DNA of 64,000 nucleotides from Autumnicola musiva (GCF_031846585.1 NZ_JAVRHK010000001.1:186001-250000); one strand, 5' to 3'. Positions 34,285 through 44,694 are shown, counted from the first letter of the stretch. Notes: generated from the letters alone by a model not told the origin. Numbers and translations are program-made.

Positions 34285-34992
34285 ATGCACTATAAAAGAA
34301 TACTTCTTAAATTATCCGGGGAAGCCTTAATGGGAGAACGCCAATATGGCATTGATCCTACACGACTGGCAGAATATGCCGAAGAAATAAAAACTGTTAT
34401 CAACACGGGAATTGAAGTAGCAATAGTGATTGGCGGGGGAAACATTTTTAGGGGTGTTGCCGGTGCCAGCAAAGGAATGGATCGTGTACAGGGAGACCAC
34501 ATGGGAATGCTTGCAACAGTAATTAACGGGCTTGCACTGCAGAGCGCACTGGAAGATAATGGCGTGCAGACCAGGTTACAATCGGCTATAAAAATTAATG
34601 AGGTTGCAGAACCTTTTATCCGCAGGAAAGCCATAAGGCACCTGGAAAAAGGAAGAGTGGTTATTTTTGGTGGCGGCACGGGAAATCCATATTTCACTAC
34701 AGATTCTGCCGCAGTACTTAGAGCGATTGAAATACATTCTGATGTTATCCTGAAGGGAACCCGCGTGGATGGTATTTATACTGCAGATCCTGAAAAAGAC
34801 AAGAAGGCAACCAAATTTGATTATATTACTTTTGAAGATGTTATAAAAAAGGGTCTAAAAGTAATGGATACCACAGCTTTTACTTTAAGCCAGGAAAATG
34901 AACTGCCTATTATTGTTTTTGATATGAACACCCCGGGCAACCTGCTTAAGGTTGTTACAGGAGAAAAGGTGGGCACTAAAGTCAATTTATAA
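34285..34992 (+). CDS. pyrH: UMP kinase
   Basis: Phosphorylates UMP to UDP. The 235-residue amino-acid-kinase fold shows KRILLKLSGEALMG (4-17), VIGGGNIFRG (the UMP/ATP loop), GVQTRLQSA, FGGGTGNPYFTTD and GTRVDGIYTADP. ATG 34285 is chosen because it begins the conserved first strand; the frame extends 37 codons upstream without family character. A TATATTTG -7 element lies at 34253-34260. frr follows after 31 bp, the usual pyrH-frr pair. Confidence 0.96.
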   Translation: MHYKRILLKLSGEALMGERQYGIDPTRLAEYAEEIKTVINTGIEVAIVIGGGNIFRGVAGASKGMDRVQGDHMGMLATVINGLALQSALEDNGVQTRLQSAIKINEVAEPFIRRKAIRHLEKGRVVIFGGGTGNPYFTTDSAAVLRAIEIHSDVILKGTRVDGIYTADPEKDKKATKFDYITFEDVIKKGLKVMDTTAFTLSQENELPIIVFDMNTPGNLLKVVTGEKVGTKVNL

Positions 34993-35023
34993 TTAAAAAG
35001 AAAAGGTTAAAAATTCTAATAAA

Positions 35024-35575
35024 ATGGAAGAAATTGAATTTGTTATAGATAGCGCCAAAGAAGGCATGGATAAAGCCATCGAGCATTTAAAAAAGCAATT
35101 GGTAAATATTCGTGCAGGAAAAGCAAATCCGGCCATGCTGGGAGGAGTGATGGTAGAGTATTATGGATCCCAAACGCCTCTAAACCAGGTGGCCAATGTT
35201 AGCACTCCCGATGCACGCACTATTACCATCCAGCCCTTCGAAAAAAATCTCATTGGGGAAATTGAAAAAGGCATTATGCATGCCAACCTTGGTTTTAACC
35301 CAATGAACAACGGTGATAGCGTTATCATCAATGTACCGCCATTAACTGAAGAAAGACGTACACAGCTGGTTAAAAATGCTAAAGCTGAAGCTGAAGATGC
35401 AAAGGTAGGAGTGCGTAATGACCGAAAGCTTGCCAATAACGAATTAAAGAAACTGGATATATCAGAAGATCTTAAAAAAAATGCTGAAGTGGATATTCAG
35501 GAACTTACCGATGCCCATATTGAAAAAATAGATGAAATCCTTGCTGCCAAAGAAAAAGAGATCATGACTATATAA
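35024..35575 (+). CDS. frr: Ribosome recycling factor
   Basis: Splits post-termination ribosomes together with EF-G. The 183-residue protein matches family length and motifs: LVNIRAGKANPAML (28-41), STPDARTITIQPFEK, NDGDSVIINVPPLTEERR with one variation (NGDSVIINVPPLTEE) and a C-terminal long-helix tail. It is cotranscribed with pyrH and followed by a terminator. Confidence 0.97.
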   Translation: MEEIEFVIDSAKEGMDKAIEHLKKQLVNIRAGKANPAMLGGVMVEYYGSQTPLNQVANVSTPDARTITIQPFEKNLIGEIEKGIMHANLGFNPMNNGDSVIINVPPLTEERRTQLVKNAKAEAEDAKVGVRNDRKLANNELKKLDISEDLKKNAEVDIQELTDAHIEKIDEILAAKEKEIMTI

Positions 35576-35599
35576 TAGTTCTCTCATGATACATATTAA

Positions 35600-35650
35600 A
35601 ATTGCCAAATTGATTGCTTTGCAGCAGTCCGAATTTGGCAATTTTATTTT
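35600..35650 (+). terminator. pyrH-frr terminator
   Basis: Perfect 12-bp stem AATTGCCAAATT / AATTTGGCAATT with a 20-base loop and a TTTATTTT tail, 25 bp after the frr stop. Confidence 0.8.
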
Positions 35651-35695
35651 AATTGTAGCTAAAATCTGTGGTATCTTTTATCCAAAGAAGAAGAT

Positions 35696-38167
35696 ATGAG
35701 TAATTGGCTGATTTTGCTTTCAATTTTATTTTCTGTTTGCAGCATTAATGCCCAAACAAGTATTTCAGGAAGAATTGTAAATGCAGAAAACGGCGAACCT
35801 CTGCCTTATGCCAGCATCAACTTTGGAAATAATAGTCAGCTTTTAACAAATATCGACGGTTCATTTCAGCTTGAGTATGACCAAAAGGAAATCCAACTAA
35901 ATATTTCCTATGTAGGCTTCCGCAGCAAAACCGTTGAAATTTCCAATGCGGTGCAGTACGTGATGATAAAACTGCAACCTGCTGTAGAGCAATTGCAAAG
36001 CGTGGTGCTTTCTTCCGAAGAAAATCCGGCAAATGCCATTATCCGTAGAGCAATTGCGAATAAAGATCAAAATGACCCGCAAAGGGCACTCAGGCATTTT
36101 AGTTATAAAACCTATACTAAATTTTTGATTGATAACCTTTCAAAAGATATGCGCCTTAGAGCTGATACCTCCAATCTTGAAATGGAAACGATCATTAATG
36201 CCGGAAGGGCTTTTCTTTCAGAAAAAGTTTCCCGCAACAGTTACAATAGCCGCAAGGGATTAAAAGAAACCGTTCTGGGCCTTGAAAACGCAGGTTTTGA
36301 AGAACCGGTTTACGAAGTGCTTTCTCTTAAAAGCAATCCGCTTTCCCTCTATAAAAATGATTACAAGCTTTTTGAGACCGAATATGCCGGGCCGCTGGCA
36401 GATAACAGCTTCAAAAACTATTATTACACCATTCTGGATACCACCACAGTTGAGCGTCCTGCATACGTTATCTACTTTGAACCCAGGAGACAGGAAGCCG
36501 TAGCAGGCCTGGAAGGATTGCTTTACCTGGATACATTAAGTTATGCCATACAACAGGCAAAAGCCCAGCTTTTGGGCGCAATAAAACTGGAGGTTAACCA
36601 TTACTACAATTATCATCCTGAACACGATCTATGGTTCCCGAAAAAGCAGGTCACCACCATAAGACCAGGTTCAGGAGGTAAGGATATTTCGGTTTTTGGC
36701 GGGCTGATTTCTGTGGGAACACTGCAGAGAAAGGACAACATCCTGAATAACATTTTTGGAGGCGCCCCTGGTGACAATAATGCTTACCTCTCTTCCACAT
36801 CCACTAATTATGATATAGACCTGAAAGGATTTTCTCCAATTAAAACGGGTGCTGCACATATTGAGGTTCTACCCGGGGTTGAGGAACAACCGGAAACATT
36901 CTGGCGCGAAAACCGTCAGGAAATTTTCACGCAACGGGACAGGAATACGGCCGCTTTGGTTGACAGTGTTATTAACGCCCGGAACATCGAACGGAAACTG
37001 GAAGTAAAAAAGGCCGTAGGGAACGGCTATTATCCACTATCTTTTTGGGATTTGAGCCTAAATAATCTATTAAAGTATAACCGTTATGAAGGAATTAAAA
37101 TTGGGGCAGGCGGAAAAACCAACAGCCGTTTTTCAAACAGCTTCAACTTAAACGGTTATATCGCTTATGGATTTAAAGATCATACCTTTAAATACAGTCT
37201 GGGCAGCGAGATTTTTTTAAATAAATCTACCGGCACCAGCCTGGAATTAACATACACCAGCGAAATAAAAGAATTTGGAGCATTTTCTTATCAAAAGAAG
37301 GTAAATGACTTTTCTATACTTCAGCCGCGATATTCCAATATTACCAATTTCTACGACTATGAAAATCTACATGCCTCTCTGGAGCATCGCTTTACCTCTT
37401 CGCTGGAAACAGAAATCACCGTAAGCAGAAGCGATATATCAATGAATGATAGTTTCGATTATCGCTATTTACATGAAGGAAGGGTTTATTCGGAATATCA
37501 ACTTGCCGAAGCAGGCCTGTCATTTTTGTGGCAGCCCTTCAGCAAATTTTTGCATACTCCTGAAGATTATGTAGTGATTGAACATGGGTTTCCCCGTTTT
37601 ACCGCTCAATTTTCCCATGCCTTTAAAGACATTGCAGAAGGAGATTTTACCTTTAGCAGGCTTGGTCTTAGAGTAGATTACCAAATAAGAAGGCTGGACC
37701 AAAGCCGTACAGAATTTATCCTGGAGGGGAATTATGCTTTTGGCGAACTTCCTCTTACCCATACCTTCCACGCCTCCCCCAATAACACAAATGAATATGA
37801 AATTCTAAACCGCTTTGCCGTGGCCGGAAAAACAAGTTTTGAGACCATGTATTTTAACGAATTTTACAGCGACAGGCAGGCAATGCTGAATATTAGGCAT
37901 CAACTAAGGCCTTTTTATTTCACCCGTTCCATCCAACCCAATCTGGTAATCGTTTCCCGGTTTGCCATTGGTGATTTTGAAAATAAAGATAAACACACTG
38001 ATAGCGATTTTAAAGTGATGGAACATGGTTTTTCTGAAGTTGGACTGGAACTAAATAATATCTTCGCAGGTTTTGGTCTTACTACAGCATATCGCTATGG
38101 CGCGTATCATCTTCCGGATTTTGAGGATAATATTTCACTCAAATTCAGCTTTCAGCTACAACTGTGA
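35696..38167 (+). CDS. DUF5686 / carboxypeptidase-regulatory-like outer-membrane protein
   Basis: An 823-residue outer-membrane protein. The signal peptide (MSNWLILLSILFSVCSINAQ) precedes a CarboxypepD_reg-like domain (about 22-100: ISGRIVNAENGEPLPYASI, NISYVGFRSKTVEI). The rest is a DUF5686 region with many aromatic beta strands ending in KFSFQLQL, typical of a barrel. There is no TonB plug, so it is not a classical receptor. Function is unknown; it stands as a single gene. Confidence 0.85.
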   Translation: MSNWLILLSILFSVCSINAQTSISGRIVNAENGEPLPYASINFGNNSQLLTNIDGSFQLEYDQKEIQLNISYVGFRSKTVEISNAVQYVMIKLQPAVEQLQSVVLSSEENPANAIIRRAIANKDQNDPQRALRHFSYKTYTKFLIDNLSKDMRLRADTSNLEMETIINAGRAFLSEKVSRNSYNSRKGLKETVLGLENAGFEEPVYEVLSLKSNPLSLYKNDYKLFETEYAGPLADNSFKNYYYTILDTTTVERPAYVIYFEPRRQEAVAGLEGLLYLDTLSYAIQQAKAQLLGAIKLEVNHYYNYHPEHDLWFPKKQVTTIRPGSGGKDISVFGGLISVGTLQRKDNILNNIFGGAPGDNNAYLSSTSTNYDIDLKGFSPIKTGAAHIEVLPGVEEQPETFWRENRQEIFTQRDRNTAALVDSVINARNIERKLEVKKAVGNGYYPLSFWDLSLNNLLKYNRYEGIKIGAGGKTNSRFSNSFNLNGYIAYGFKDHTFKYSLGSEIFLNKSTGTSLELTYTSEIKEFGAFSYQKKVNDFSILQPRYSNITNFYDYENLHASLEHRFTSSLETEITVSRSDISMNDSFDYRYLHEGRVYSEYQLAEAGLSFLWQPFSKFLHTPEDYVVIEHGFPRFTAQFSHAFKDIAEGDFTFSRLGLRVDYQIRRLDQSRTEFILEGNYAFGELPLTHTFHASPNNTNEYEILNRFAVAGKTSFETMYFNEFYSDRQAMLNIRHQLRPFYFTRSIQPNLVIVSRFAIGDFENKDKHTDSDFKVMEHGFSEVGLELNNIFAGFGLTTAYRYGAYHLPDFEDNISLKFSFQLQL

Positions 38168-38244
38168 GACCTCTTTATTTGAAAGCTATAACTTAAGAAG
38201 TTAGAGAAGCTTTTTCTACCTTTGCACTCCTTTAAAAAATCAGC

Positions 38245-40668
38245 ATGTCTAAGATTTTCAGCTTTGGATTCTGGAATTCCGTAGCCCGGCTTATTCTTCG
38301 GAACAGGCTGGCCATTATAATTCTTATTGTTGGGATAACAGTTGCGCTGGCTACACAGTGGAAAAACATGCGTTTTTCATATACTGAAGCCAACCTGTTG
38401 CCGGACGATCATCCTATAAATCAGGCTTATAATGATTTTCTTGACAAGTTTGGAGAAGAAGGGAACCTTATTGTAATTGCGGTACAGGACTCCGCTCTCT
38501 TTACCCCTGAAAAATTCAAGGCCTGGACGGCTCTTAACGACAGCCTGGAAACTTTTCCGCAGGTAGATTACGTGCTATCCATTAACGGTTTACAGACCCT
38601 GGAGAAATTTAATGACCCCAACAGGTTTGAAATGGTTCCTTTTATTGAAGAAGGGAATCCCGATAAAAACCAATTACAGGAATACGAAAATGAGCTTTTT
38701 AACGGTCTTCCTTTTTATGAAAATTTAATTTACAGTTCACATTCCAATACCATACAGTCTGCACTTTACGTAAACAAAGACATAGTAAATTCAAAAGAGC
38801 GAAAAACATTTGTGCTGGACCAGCTGGAACCACTGCTAAACGAATTTAATGAAAGATATGATCTTGATGTTCGGGTTTCGGGAATGCCATACATACGAAC
38901 GCTTAATTCCCAGAATATCATAGATGAGATCAGCCTTTTTCTATTAGCTGCCCTCTTAGTAACCTCACTCATCTTCTTTTTCTTTTTCCGCTCGGTCAGG
39001 GCTACTTTTATTTCTATGATTACCGTGTGCATTGGGGTAATGTGGGCTTTTGGAGTAATTGGTCTTTTGCATTATGAAATTACCATTCTCACGGCAATAA
39101 TCCCGCCGCTCATTATTGTAATTGGAATCCCAAACTGTATTTTCCTGATTAACAAGTACCAGCAGGAAATCCAGAAACATGGGAACCAGGCGAAATCCCT
39201 GCAACGTGTAATCACCAAGGTTGGTAATGCCACTCTTATGACCAACCTTACCACCGCCTCCGGTTTTGCCACTTTTATCCTTACTGACAGCACACTGCTA
39301 AAGGAATTCGGTATTGTGGCTTCAATAAATATTCTTGCACTTTTCCTCCTTTGCCTTATGGTTATTCCGGTGATCTACAGCTATATGTCGCTGCCCAAAG
39401 AAAAACACCTGAAACATCTTAACAAAAGGTGGATAGGGGCCTTTGTGGGATGGATGGAAAAAATGGTGCGCCACCGCCGCATTAGTATTTATATAGCCTC
39501 TGTAACCTTGCTGGCGCTGAGTATTATTGGGATTTACAACATAAAGGTTTCGGGAAGTTTACTAGAGGATATGCCGCAGGATGCGGAATTTTTTCATGAT
39601 ATTGAATTTTTTGAAGAGAAATTTGACGGAATAATGCCTCTGGAAATCCTTATCGACACTAAAAGAAAGCAGGGCGTTATGAAACTTTCCACCCTGAAAA
39701 GGATGGAAAACCTGGAAAATATTATTGCTGATGTCCCTGAACTTTCCCAACCACTTTCAGTAGTTCGGCTGGTAAAATATTCAAAACAGGCTTTTTACAA
39801 TAATGATCCCCAATATTATCAATTACCTTCTTCGCAGGAACAAAACTTTATTATGCCATATATAAAAGGCATGTCTTCTACAGATAACCTTCTTTCTTCC
39901 TATATAGATTCTACAGGACAATATGGCCGTATAACAACTTTTATGAAGGATATTGGCACCGAAGAAATGGAGCGAATTGAAGAAAACCTCTGGCCGCAGA
40001 TTAATAAAATTTTTCCCGAAGATCGTTATGAAGTTTCCCTTACCGGAAAGGCCTTAATTTTTCAGAAAGGTACAAGTTACCTGGTAAAAAATCTGGTACT
40101 CTCTTTATCACTGGCAATTTTTCTTATTGCCATACTTATGGCCTGGATGTTCAGGTCTTTTCGAATGATCCTGATCTCGCTGGTGCCAAACCTTCTTCCT
40201 TTACTGGTAACAGCAGGAATGATGGGTTTTCTCGGCGTACCTATTAAACCGTCCACAATTCTGGTTTTCAGCATCGCCTTTGGTATATCAGTAGACGATA
40301 CTATACACTTTTTGGCAAAATACCGCCAGGAATTAAAAAGCAATAACTGGAAAATAAAGCGATCGGTTTATGCCGCGCTAAAAGAAACCGGGGTGAGCAT
40401 GTTTTATACTTCTATTGTGCTGTTCTTTGGATTTTCAGTATTTATGATAAGCAGTTTCGGCGGAACCGTTGCACTTGGCGGACTCGTTTCTGCCACATTA
40501 CTATTCGCTATGCTTGCCAATCTCCTCTTATTACCTTCCCTGCTGCTTTCACTGGAAAAAAGCATCGCCAATAAAGAGGTACTTAAAGAGCCGGCCATAG
40601 ATATTATTGAAAGCGATGAAGAAGCTGATAATAATGTGGAAAATAAGGAGAATAACAACAAATATTAA
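38245..40668 (+). CDS. RND superfamily (MMPL-type) membrane exporter
   Basis: An 807-residue inner-membrane protein with the two-fold RND layout: a helix near 18-38, a large external loop, then five helices (about 228-385). The second half repeats this with a helix near 412-430, a loop, and helices at about 615-760. Motifs GIPNCIFLINKYQQE and GISVDDTIHFLAKYRQEL (the second with the paired Asp) mark the proton-relay helices. This MMPL/SSD-type group often exports lipids or hydrophobic compounds; the substrate here is unknown. A TACCTTTG box lies at 38217-38224. Confidence 0.88.
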   Translation: MSKIFSFGFWNSVARLILRNRLAIIILIVGITVALATQWKNMRFSYTEANLLPDDHPINQAYNDFLDKFGEEGNLIVIAVQDSALFTPEKFKAWTALNDSLETFPQVDYVLSINGLQTLEKFNDPNRFEMVPFIEEGNPDKNQLQEYENELFNGLPFYENLIYSSHSNTIQSALYVNKDIVNSKERKTFVLDQLEPLLNEFNERYDLDVRVSGMPYIRTLNSQNIIDEISLFLLAALLVTSLIFFFFFRSVRATFISMITVCIGVMWAFGVIGLLHYEITILTAIIPPLIIVIGIPNCIFLINKYQQEIQKHGNQAKSLQRVITKVGNATLMTNLTTASGFATFILTDSTLLKEFGIVASINILALFLLCLMVIPVIYSYMSLPKEKHLKHLNKRWIGAFVGWMEKMVRHRRISIYIASVTLLALSIIGIYNIKVSGSLLEDMPQDAEFFHDIEFFEEKFDGIMPLEILIDTKRKQGVMKLSTLKRMENLENIIADVPELSQPLSVVRLVKYSKQAFYNNDPQYYQLPSSQEQNFIMPYIKGMSSTDNLLSSYIDSTGQYGRITTFMKDIGTEEMERIEENLWPQINKIFPEDRYEVSLTGKALIFQKGTSYLVKNLVLSLSLAIFLIAILMAWMFRSFRMILISLVPNLLPLLVTAGMMGFLGVPIKPSTILVFSIAFGISVDDTIHFLAKYRQELKSNNWKIKRSVYAALKETGVSMFYTSIVLFFGFSVFMISSFGGTVALGGLVSATLLFAMLANLLLLPSLLLSLEKSIANKEVLKEPAIDIIESDEEADNNVENKENNNKY

Positions 40669-40684
40669 AATTGAAAATCAAAGC

Positions 40685-40715
40685 TTTGTGGGCTTCAAGG
40701 GAAAATTTATCTTTG
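40685..40715 (+). promoter_or_regulatory. asnS promoter
   Basis: TTTG (40685-40688), a 19-base spacer and TATCTTTG (40708-40715) match the Bacteroidota -33/-7 consensus exactly. The ATG is 23 bases beyond. Confidence 0.7.
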
Positions 40716-40738
40716 TTTTCATCTAAATCCAACCAATA

Positions 40739-42181
40739 ATGATACAATCAAAAATTGCTGAAATACTGGACAGCAATCAGTTTTTACAGGAGTTTCAGGT
40801 GAACGGATGGGTGCGTTCCTTCAGAAGCAATAGATTTATTGCACTTAATGACGGATCAACCATTAATAACCTGCAGTGCGTGCTGGATTTTGAAAAAACC
40901 GATGAAGAAATTCTGAAAAGAATAACTGTAGGTGCTGCAATAGGAATAAAAGGTACTTTAAAAGAAAGTGCCGGAAGCCAGCAGCGGGTAGAACTTGAAG
41001 TAAAGGAAATCAAAATACATGGGGACGCCAATCCCGAAGAAGTAAAACTCACCATACTTTCACCTAAACGCCACAGTCTTGAAAAGCTAAGAGAGCAGGC
41101 ACATTTAAGAGTTCGAACCAATACCTTTGGGGCGGTAATGCGTGTGCGATCAAAACTTTCTTTTGCTGTGCACAGCTATTTTCAGCAAAACAATTTTCAC
41201 TACGTAAACACCCCCATTATTACCGGAAGTGATGCTGAAGGGGCAGGAGAAATGTTTAAAGTCACCGGTCTGGATTTAAAGAATCCGCCAAAAAAGGAAG
41301 ACGGCTCCATTGACTATAAAAGAGATTTCTTCGGAAAAGAGACCAACCTTACCGTTTCCGGACAGTTAGAAGGAGAAGCTTATGCGCTTGGTTTAGGCCA
41401 GATTTATACCTTTGGGCCTACTTTTAGGGCTGAAAATTCCAATACTTCCCGTCATCTGGCCGAATTCTGGATGATAGAACCTGAAGTTGCTTTTTGTGAC
41501 CTGGACGGGAATATGGACCTTGCCGAAGATTTTATTAAATATGTACTGAAATATATTCTTGAAAACTGCAAAGATGACCTTCAGTTCCTTGACCAGCGTC
41601 TGGAAAACGAGGATAAGGCAAAGCCGAAGGCAGAACGCAGTGAAATGGGACTTTTGGAGAAACTTCATTTTGTACTGGACAATAACTTTAAAAGGGTAAG
41701 TTATACCGAAGCAATTGAAATACTGAAAGATTGCAAGCCCAATAAAAAGAAAAAATTTCAGTACCTCATTGAAGACTGGGGTGCCGATCTGCAGAGTGAG
41801 CACGAGCGTTATCTGGTAGAAAAACATTTTAAATCGCCCGTAATCCTTTTTGATTATCCTGCCAACATCAAAGCCTTTTATATGAGGCTTAATGAAGACG
41901 GAAAAACGGTAAGGGCAATGGATATCCTTTTTCCCGGAATTGGTGAAATTGTAGGAGGTTCCCAACGGGAAGAGCGCCTGGAAGTTCTTCAAGACAAAAT
42001 GAAGGCACTGGATATTGATGAAAAAGAGCTTTGGTGGTACCTGGACACCAGGAAATTTGGCACCTGTGTACACAGCGGATTTGGACTTGGCTTTGAAAGG
42101 CTGGTACAATTCACCACCGGAATGGGCAATATCAGGGATGTAATTCCTTTCCCCCGGACACCGCAAAACGCCGAGTTTTAA
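40739..42181 (+). CDS. asnS: Asparaginyl-tRNA synthetase
   Basis: Charges tRNA-Asn. It is a class IIb synthetase of 480 residues with an OB-fold anticodon domain (about 16-105: VNGWVRSFRSN, FIALNDGS), class II motif 2 FRAENSNTSRHLAEFWMIEPE, and motif 3 HSGFGLGFERLVQF with the final R-D-V-I-P-F-P-R-T. The preceding promoter is unusually clear and a terminator follows. AsnRS rather than AspRS is indicated by the TSRHLAEFWMIEPE form. Confidence 0.96.
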   Translation: MIQSKIAEILDSNQFLQEFQVNGWVRSFRSNRFIALNDGSTINNLQCVLDFEKTDEEILKRITVGAAIGIKGTLKESAGSQQRVELEVKEIKIHGDANPEEVKLTILSPKRHSLEKLREQAHLRVRTNTFGAVMRVRSKLSFAVHSYFQQNNFHYVNTPIITGSDAEGAGEMFKVTGLDLKNPPKKEDGSIDYKRDFFGKETNLTVSGQLEGEAYALGLGQIYTFGPTFRAENSNTSRHLAEFWMIEPEVAFCDLDGNMDLAEDFIKYVLKYILENCKDDLQFLDQRLENEDKAKPKAERSEMGLLEKLHFVLDNNFKRVSYTEAIEILKDCKPNKKKKFQYLIEDWGADLQSEHERYLVEKHFKSPVILFDYPANIKAFYMRLNEDGKTVRAMDILFPGIGEIVGGSQREERLEVLQDKMKALDIDEKELWWYLDTRKFGTCVHSGFGLGFERLVQFTTGMGNIRDVIPFPRTPQNAEF

Positions 42182-42216
42182 GAACAATCTATGGTGAGTA
42201 ATTTTTAAAAATATGC

Positions 42217-42252
42217 AAACCTCGCAGGTTTTTGAAATCTGTGAGGTTTTTA
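42217..42252 (+). terminator. asnS terminator
   Basis: Stem AAACCTCGCAG / CTGTGAGGTTT with one G-T pair and an 11-base loop, followed by TTATTTTTT. It lies 35 bp after the asnS stop. Confidence 0.8.
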
Positions 42253-42285
42253 TTTTTTGAAAAGACCTGTAAGATTAGTCTAAAG

Positions 42286-43152
42286 ATGAAAATAATAGAA
42301 ACCCATATAGTCCCTGCCATTGCTGAAAAAATACGCCTGCAGGAATATGCTGTTTCTATTTTTAAAGTCATTTCTACCCGCAGCGGTATAAAAAAAGCCA
42401 TTAAGCGCGGAGAAATTCTCCTGAATGGTAAACCTGCCCTAACCTCGGACTGGATTGCTGAAGGACAGAAAATAGATTTACTTCAGCCAAAAGAAAATAA
42501 TAAAAAGATATTTAAACTAAAACTTGAAATCCTTTTTGAAGATGAAGATCTGGCGATCATTAACAAACCTGCAGGAATCCCCACCAGTGGCAATTACTTC
42601 AAAACAGTTGAAAACGCTCTTCCCTTTAATCTTAAAATTCCCAAAAATGATTCGGCACTACCTGCTCCCCTTCCTGTACACAGGCTTGATAATCCCACCA
42701 GCGGCCTCTTGATTTGTGCCAAAACAAGACAGGCATTAAATATGATGCAACACAAATTCCAGGAGAGGGAGGTCCAAAAAATTTATTTAGCTATGGTGAC
42801 CGGAAAAACTCCTGAAAAGGTAATTTTTACAGATGGCATTGAAGGAAAATGTGCAAAAACTGCAGTAGAAAGGCTGGAAATTTTTAGTTCTGAGGATAAG
42901 TTTTTTTCACTTTTAAAGGTGTATCCGCATACGGGACGTACACATCAAATCAGGATTCATTTATCTCAAAATAGATTCCCTATTGTTGGAGATAAGCAAT
43001 ACGGAGGGTCAAACTTTGCCAAATTTAAAGGATTGTTTTTGACTGCTATCGGCCTGGAGTTTAATCACCCAGTTAGGGATAAACAATTAAAATTTGAGCT
43101 TCCATATCCGAATAAATTCTTAAAATTAAAGAGTTTATTCCTGACTCCTTAA
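42286..43152 (+). CDS. RluA-family pseudouridine synthase
   Basis: Isomerises uridine to pseudouridine in rRNA or tRNA. An S4-like RNA-binding domain comes first (about 15-60: RLQEYAVSIF, GIKKAIKRGEILLNG). The catalytic motif is HRLDNPTSGLLICAK (about 127-141) with the active-site Asp, and HTGRTHQIRIHL marks the RluA group. ATG 42286 is preferred over 42232 because the extension crosses the asnS terminator. At 288 residues it is near family length; the exact target site is unknown. Confidence 0.92.
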   Translation: MKIIETHIVPAIAEKIRLQEYAVSIFKVISTRSGIKKAIKRGEILLNGKPALTSDWIAEGQKIDLLQPKENNKKIFKLKLEILFEDEDLAIINKPAGIPTSGNYFKTVENALPFNLKIPKNDSALPAPLPVHRLDNPTSGLLICAKTRQALNMMQHKFQEREVQKIYLAMVTGKTPEKVIFTDGIEGKCAKTAVERLEIFSSEDKFFSLLKVYPHTGRTHQIRIHLSQNRFPIVGDKQYGGSNFAKFKGLFLTAIGLEFNHPVRDKQLKFELPYPNKFLKLKSLFLTP

Positions 43153-43233
43153 CAAAATTTTACCACAAACATCTTCTATGCCAAATCAAGCGTAGCATTG
43201 TTTTCCTTATTTTTGTATAAAGGAAAAAGTTCT

Positions 43234-44694
43234 ATGCTTAAGCAACAATTAAATTTTAAATTATCTCAAAAACTCTCTCCTCAGCAGATTCAGTTAATGA
43301 AACTGATCCAACTGCCTACACAAGCATTTGAACAAAGATTAAAGCAGGAAATTGAAGAAAACCCTGCTCTTGAGGATGGGAGGGAAGAAGTGCGCGACGA
43401 ATATGAAGATGATTTTTCCAATGAAAATGAGCCGGAGGAAGACAACTATGATGAGGCACTTGAAGATTTTAATGTTGATGAATATTTGAGCGATGATGAA
43501 ATTCCCAGTTACAGGTTAAATGCCAATAATTACAGTGCTGATGATGAAGAAAAAAGAGTCCCCTATGCTGCAGGAACTTCTTTTACACAGCATCTAAAAT
43601 CCCAGCTTAACACCTTCCGCTTTGATGAAACTGAACAGGAAATAGCGGAATTCCTTGTAGGAAGTGTGGATGAAAGCGGATACATACGCAGGAGTATTCA
43701 GGATATTGTGGATGATCTAGCCTTCACACAAAATATCTATACCGATGAAGAAACCGTTGAAAAAGTACTACAGCTGGTTCAAAAACTGGATCCGGCAGGC
43801 GTAGGTGCAAGGTCTCTGCAGGAATGCCTTCTCATTCAGCTTAAAAGAAAGGAAAACACAGAAGCTGTTACACTGGCTTATGATTTAATGGAAAAATCCT
43901 TTGATCATTTTAGTAAAAAGCATTATTCAAAATTATTAACGCGGCACGATATTTCTGAAGAGCAGCTACGGGATGCCATAGAGGTTATAGAACATCTAAA
44001 TCCTAAACCGGGTGGAGCCTTTTCGGGAAACACAAGAGTTGTAGAGCATGTGATTCCCGATTTTACGATAAAAATAGTAGACGGGGATCTTGAACTCAGC
44101 CTGAACGGACGTAACGCTCCTGAAATGCATGTTTCCCGCGATTACAGCAATATGCTGAAAGGTTACAAAGAGTCGAAGAAAAAAACCAGGGAGCAAAAAG
44201 ATGCGGTGATGTTTATCAAGCAGAAATTAGATGCTGCCAAATGGTTTATAGAAGCCATTAAACAACGGCAGCAAACTCTTATGGTTACCATGAGCTCAAT
44301 AATGAATTACCAGAAAGAATATTTTCTAACAGGTGATGAGCGTAACCTGCGGCCAATGATTTTAAAAGATATTGCCGACGAAATAGAAATGGATGTTTCT
44401 ACAGTATCCCGTGTGGCTAATAGTAAATATGTAGATACGCCGTATGGCACTAAACTTATTAAGGAGTTCTTTTCAGAATCTATGAAAAACGATCAGGGGG
44501 AAGATGTTTCTACACGTGAGATTAAAAAAATCCTGGAAATTTCTATTGAGGAGGAAGACAAAAAAAAGCCACTTACTGATGAAAAGCTGGCAAAAGTATT
44601 AAAGGAAAAAGGATATCCTATTGCCCGCAGGACCGTGGCAAAATACAGGGAACAGCTTGATATATCTGTGGCCCGACTTCGCAAACAGATTTGA
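43234..44694 (+). CDS. rpoN: RNA polymerase sigma-54 factor
   Basis: The alternative sigma factor that needs an AAA+ activator to open promoters. Region I is Gln/Leu-rich (LSPQQIQLMKLIQLPTQAFE), followed by the acidic region II (about 45-105, extremely Asp/Glu-rich). The core-binding domain, the helix-turn-helix (LKDIADEIEMDVSTVSRVANS) split over about 395-415, and the RpoN box ARRTVAKYREQL near the C-terminus complete it. ATG 43234 gives 486 residues and starts on region I. A TATTTTTG box lies at 43208-43215. Its stop overlaps the next ATG by one base (TGATG). Confidence 0.96.
   Translation: MLKQQLNFKLSQKLSPQQIQLMKLIQLPTQAFEQRLKQEIEENPALEDGREEVRDEYEDDFSNENEPEEDNYDEALEDFNVDEYLSDDEIPSYRLNANNYSADDEEKRVPYAAGTSFTQHLKSQLNTFRFDETEQEIAEFLVGSVDESGYIRRSIQDIVDDLAFTQNIYTDEETVEKVLQLVQKLDPAGVGARSLQECLLIQLKRKENTEAVTLAYDLMEKSFDHFSKKHYSKLLTRHDISEEQLRDAIEVIEHLNPKPGGAFSGNTRVVEHVIPDFTIKIVDGDLELSLNGRNAPEMHVSRDYSNMLKGYKESKKKTREQKDAVMFIKQKLDAAKWFIEAIKQRQQTLMVTMSSIMNYQKEYFLTGDERNLRPMILKDIADEIEMDVSTVSRVANSKYVDTPYGTKLIKEFFSESMKNDQGEDVSTREIKKILEISIEEEDKKKPLTDEKLAKVLKEKGYPIARRTVAKYREQLDISVARLRKQI

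Noticed and set aside
41393..42187. 264-codon minus-strand frame
   Set aside because: Lies wholly antisense to asnS, whose motifs are intact; composition typical of a shadow frame.
42189..42401. 70-codon minus-strand frame between asnS and the pseudouridine synthase
   Set aside because: Overlaps the asnS terminator and the start of the synthase; no recognisable features.
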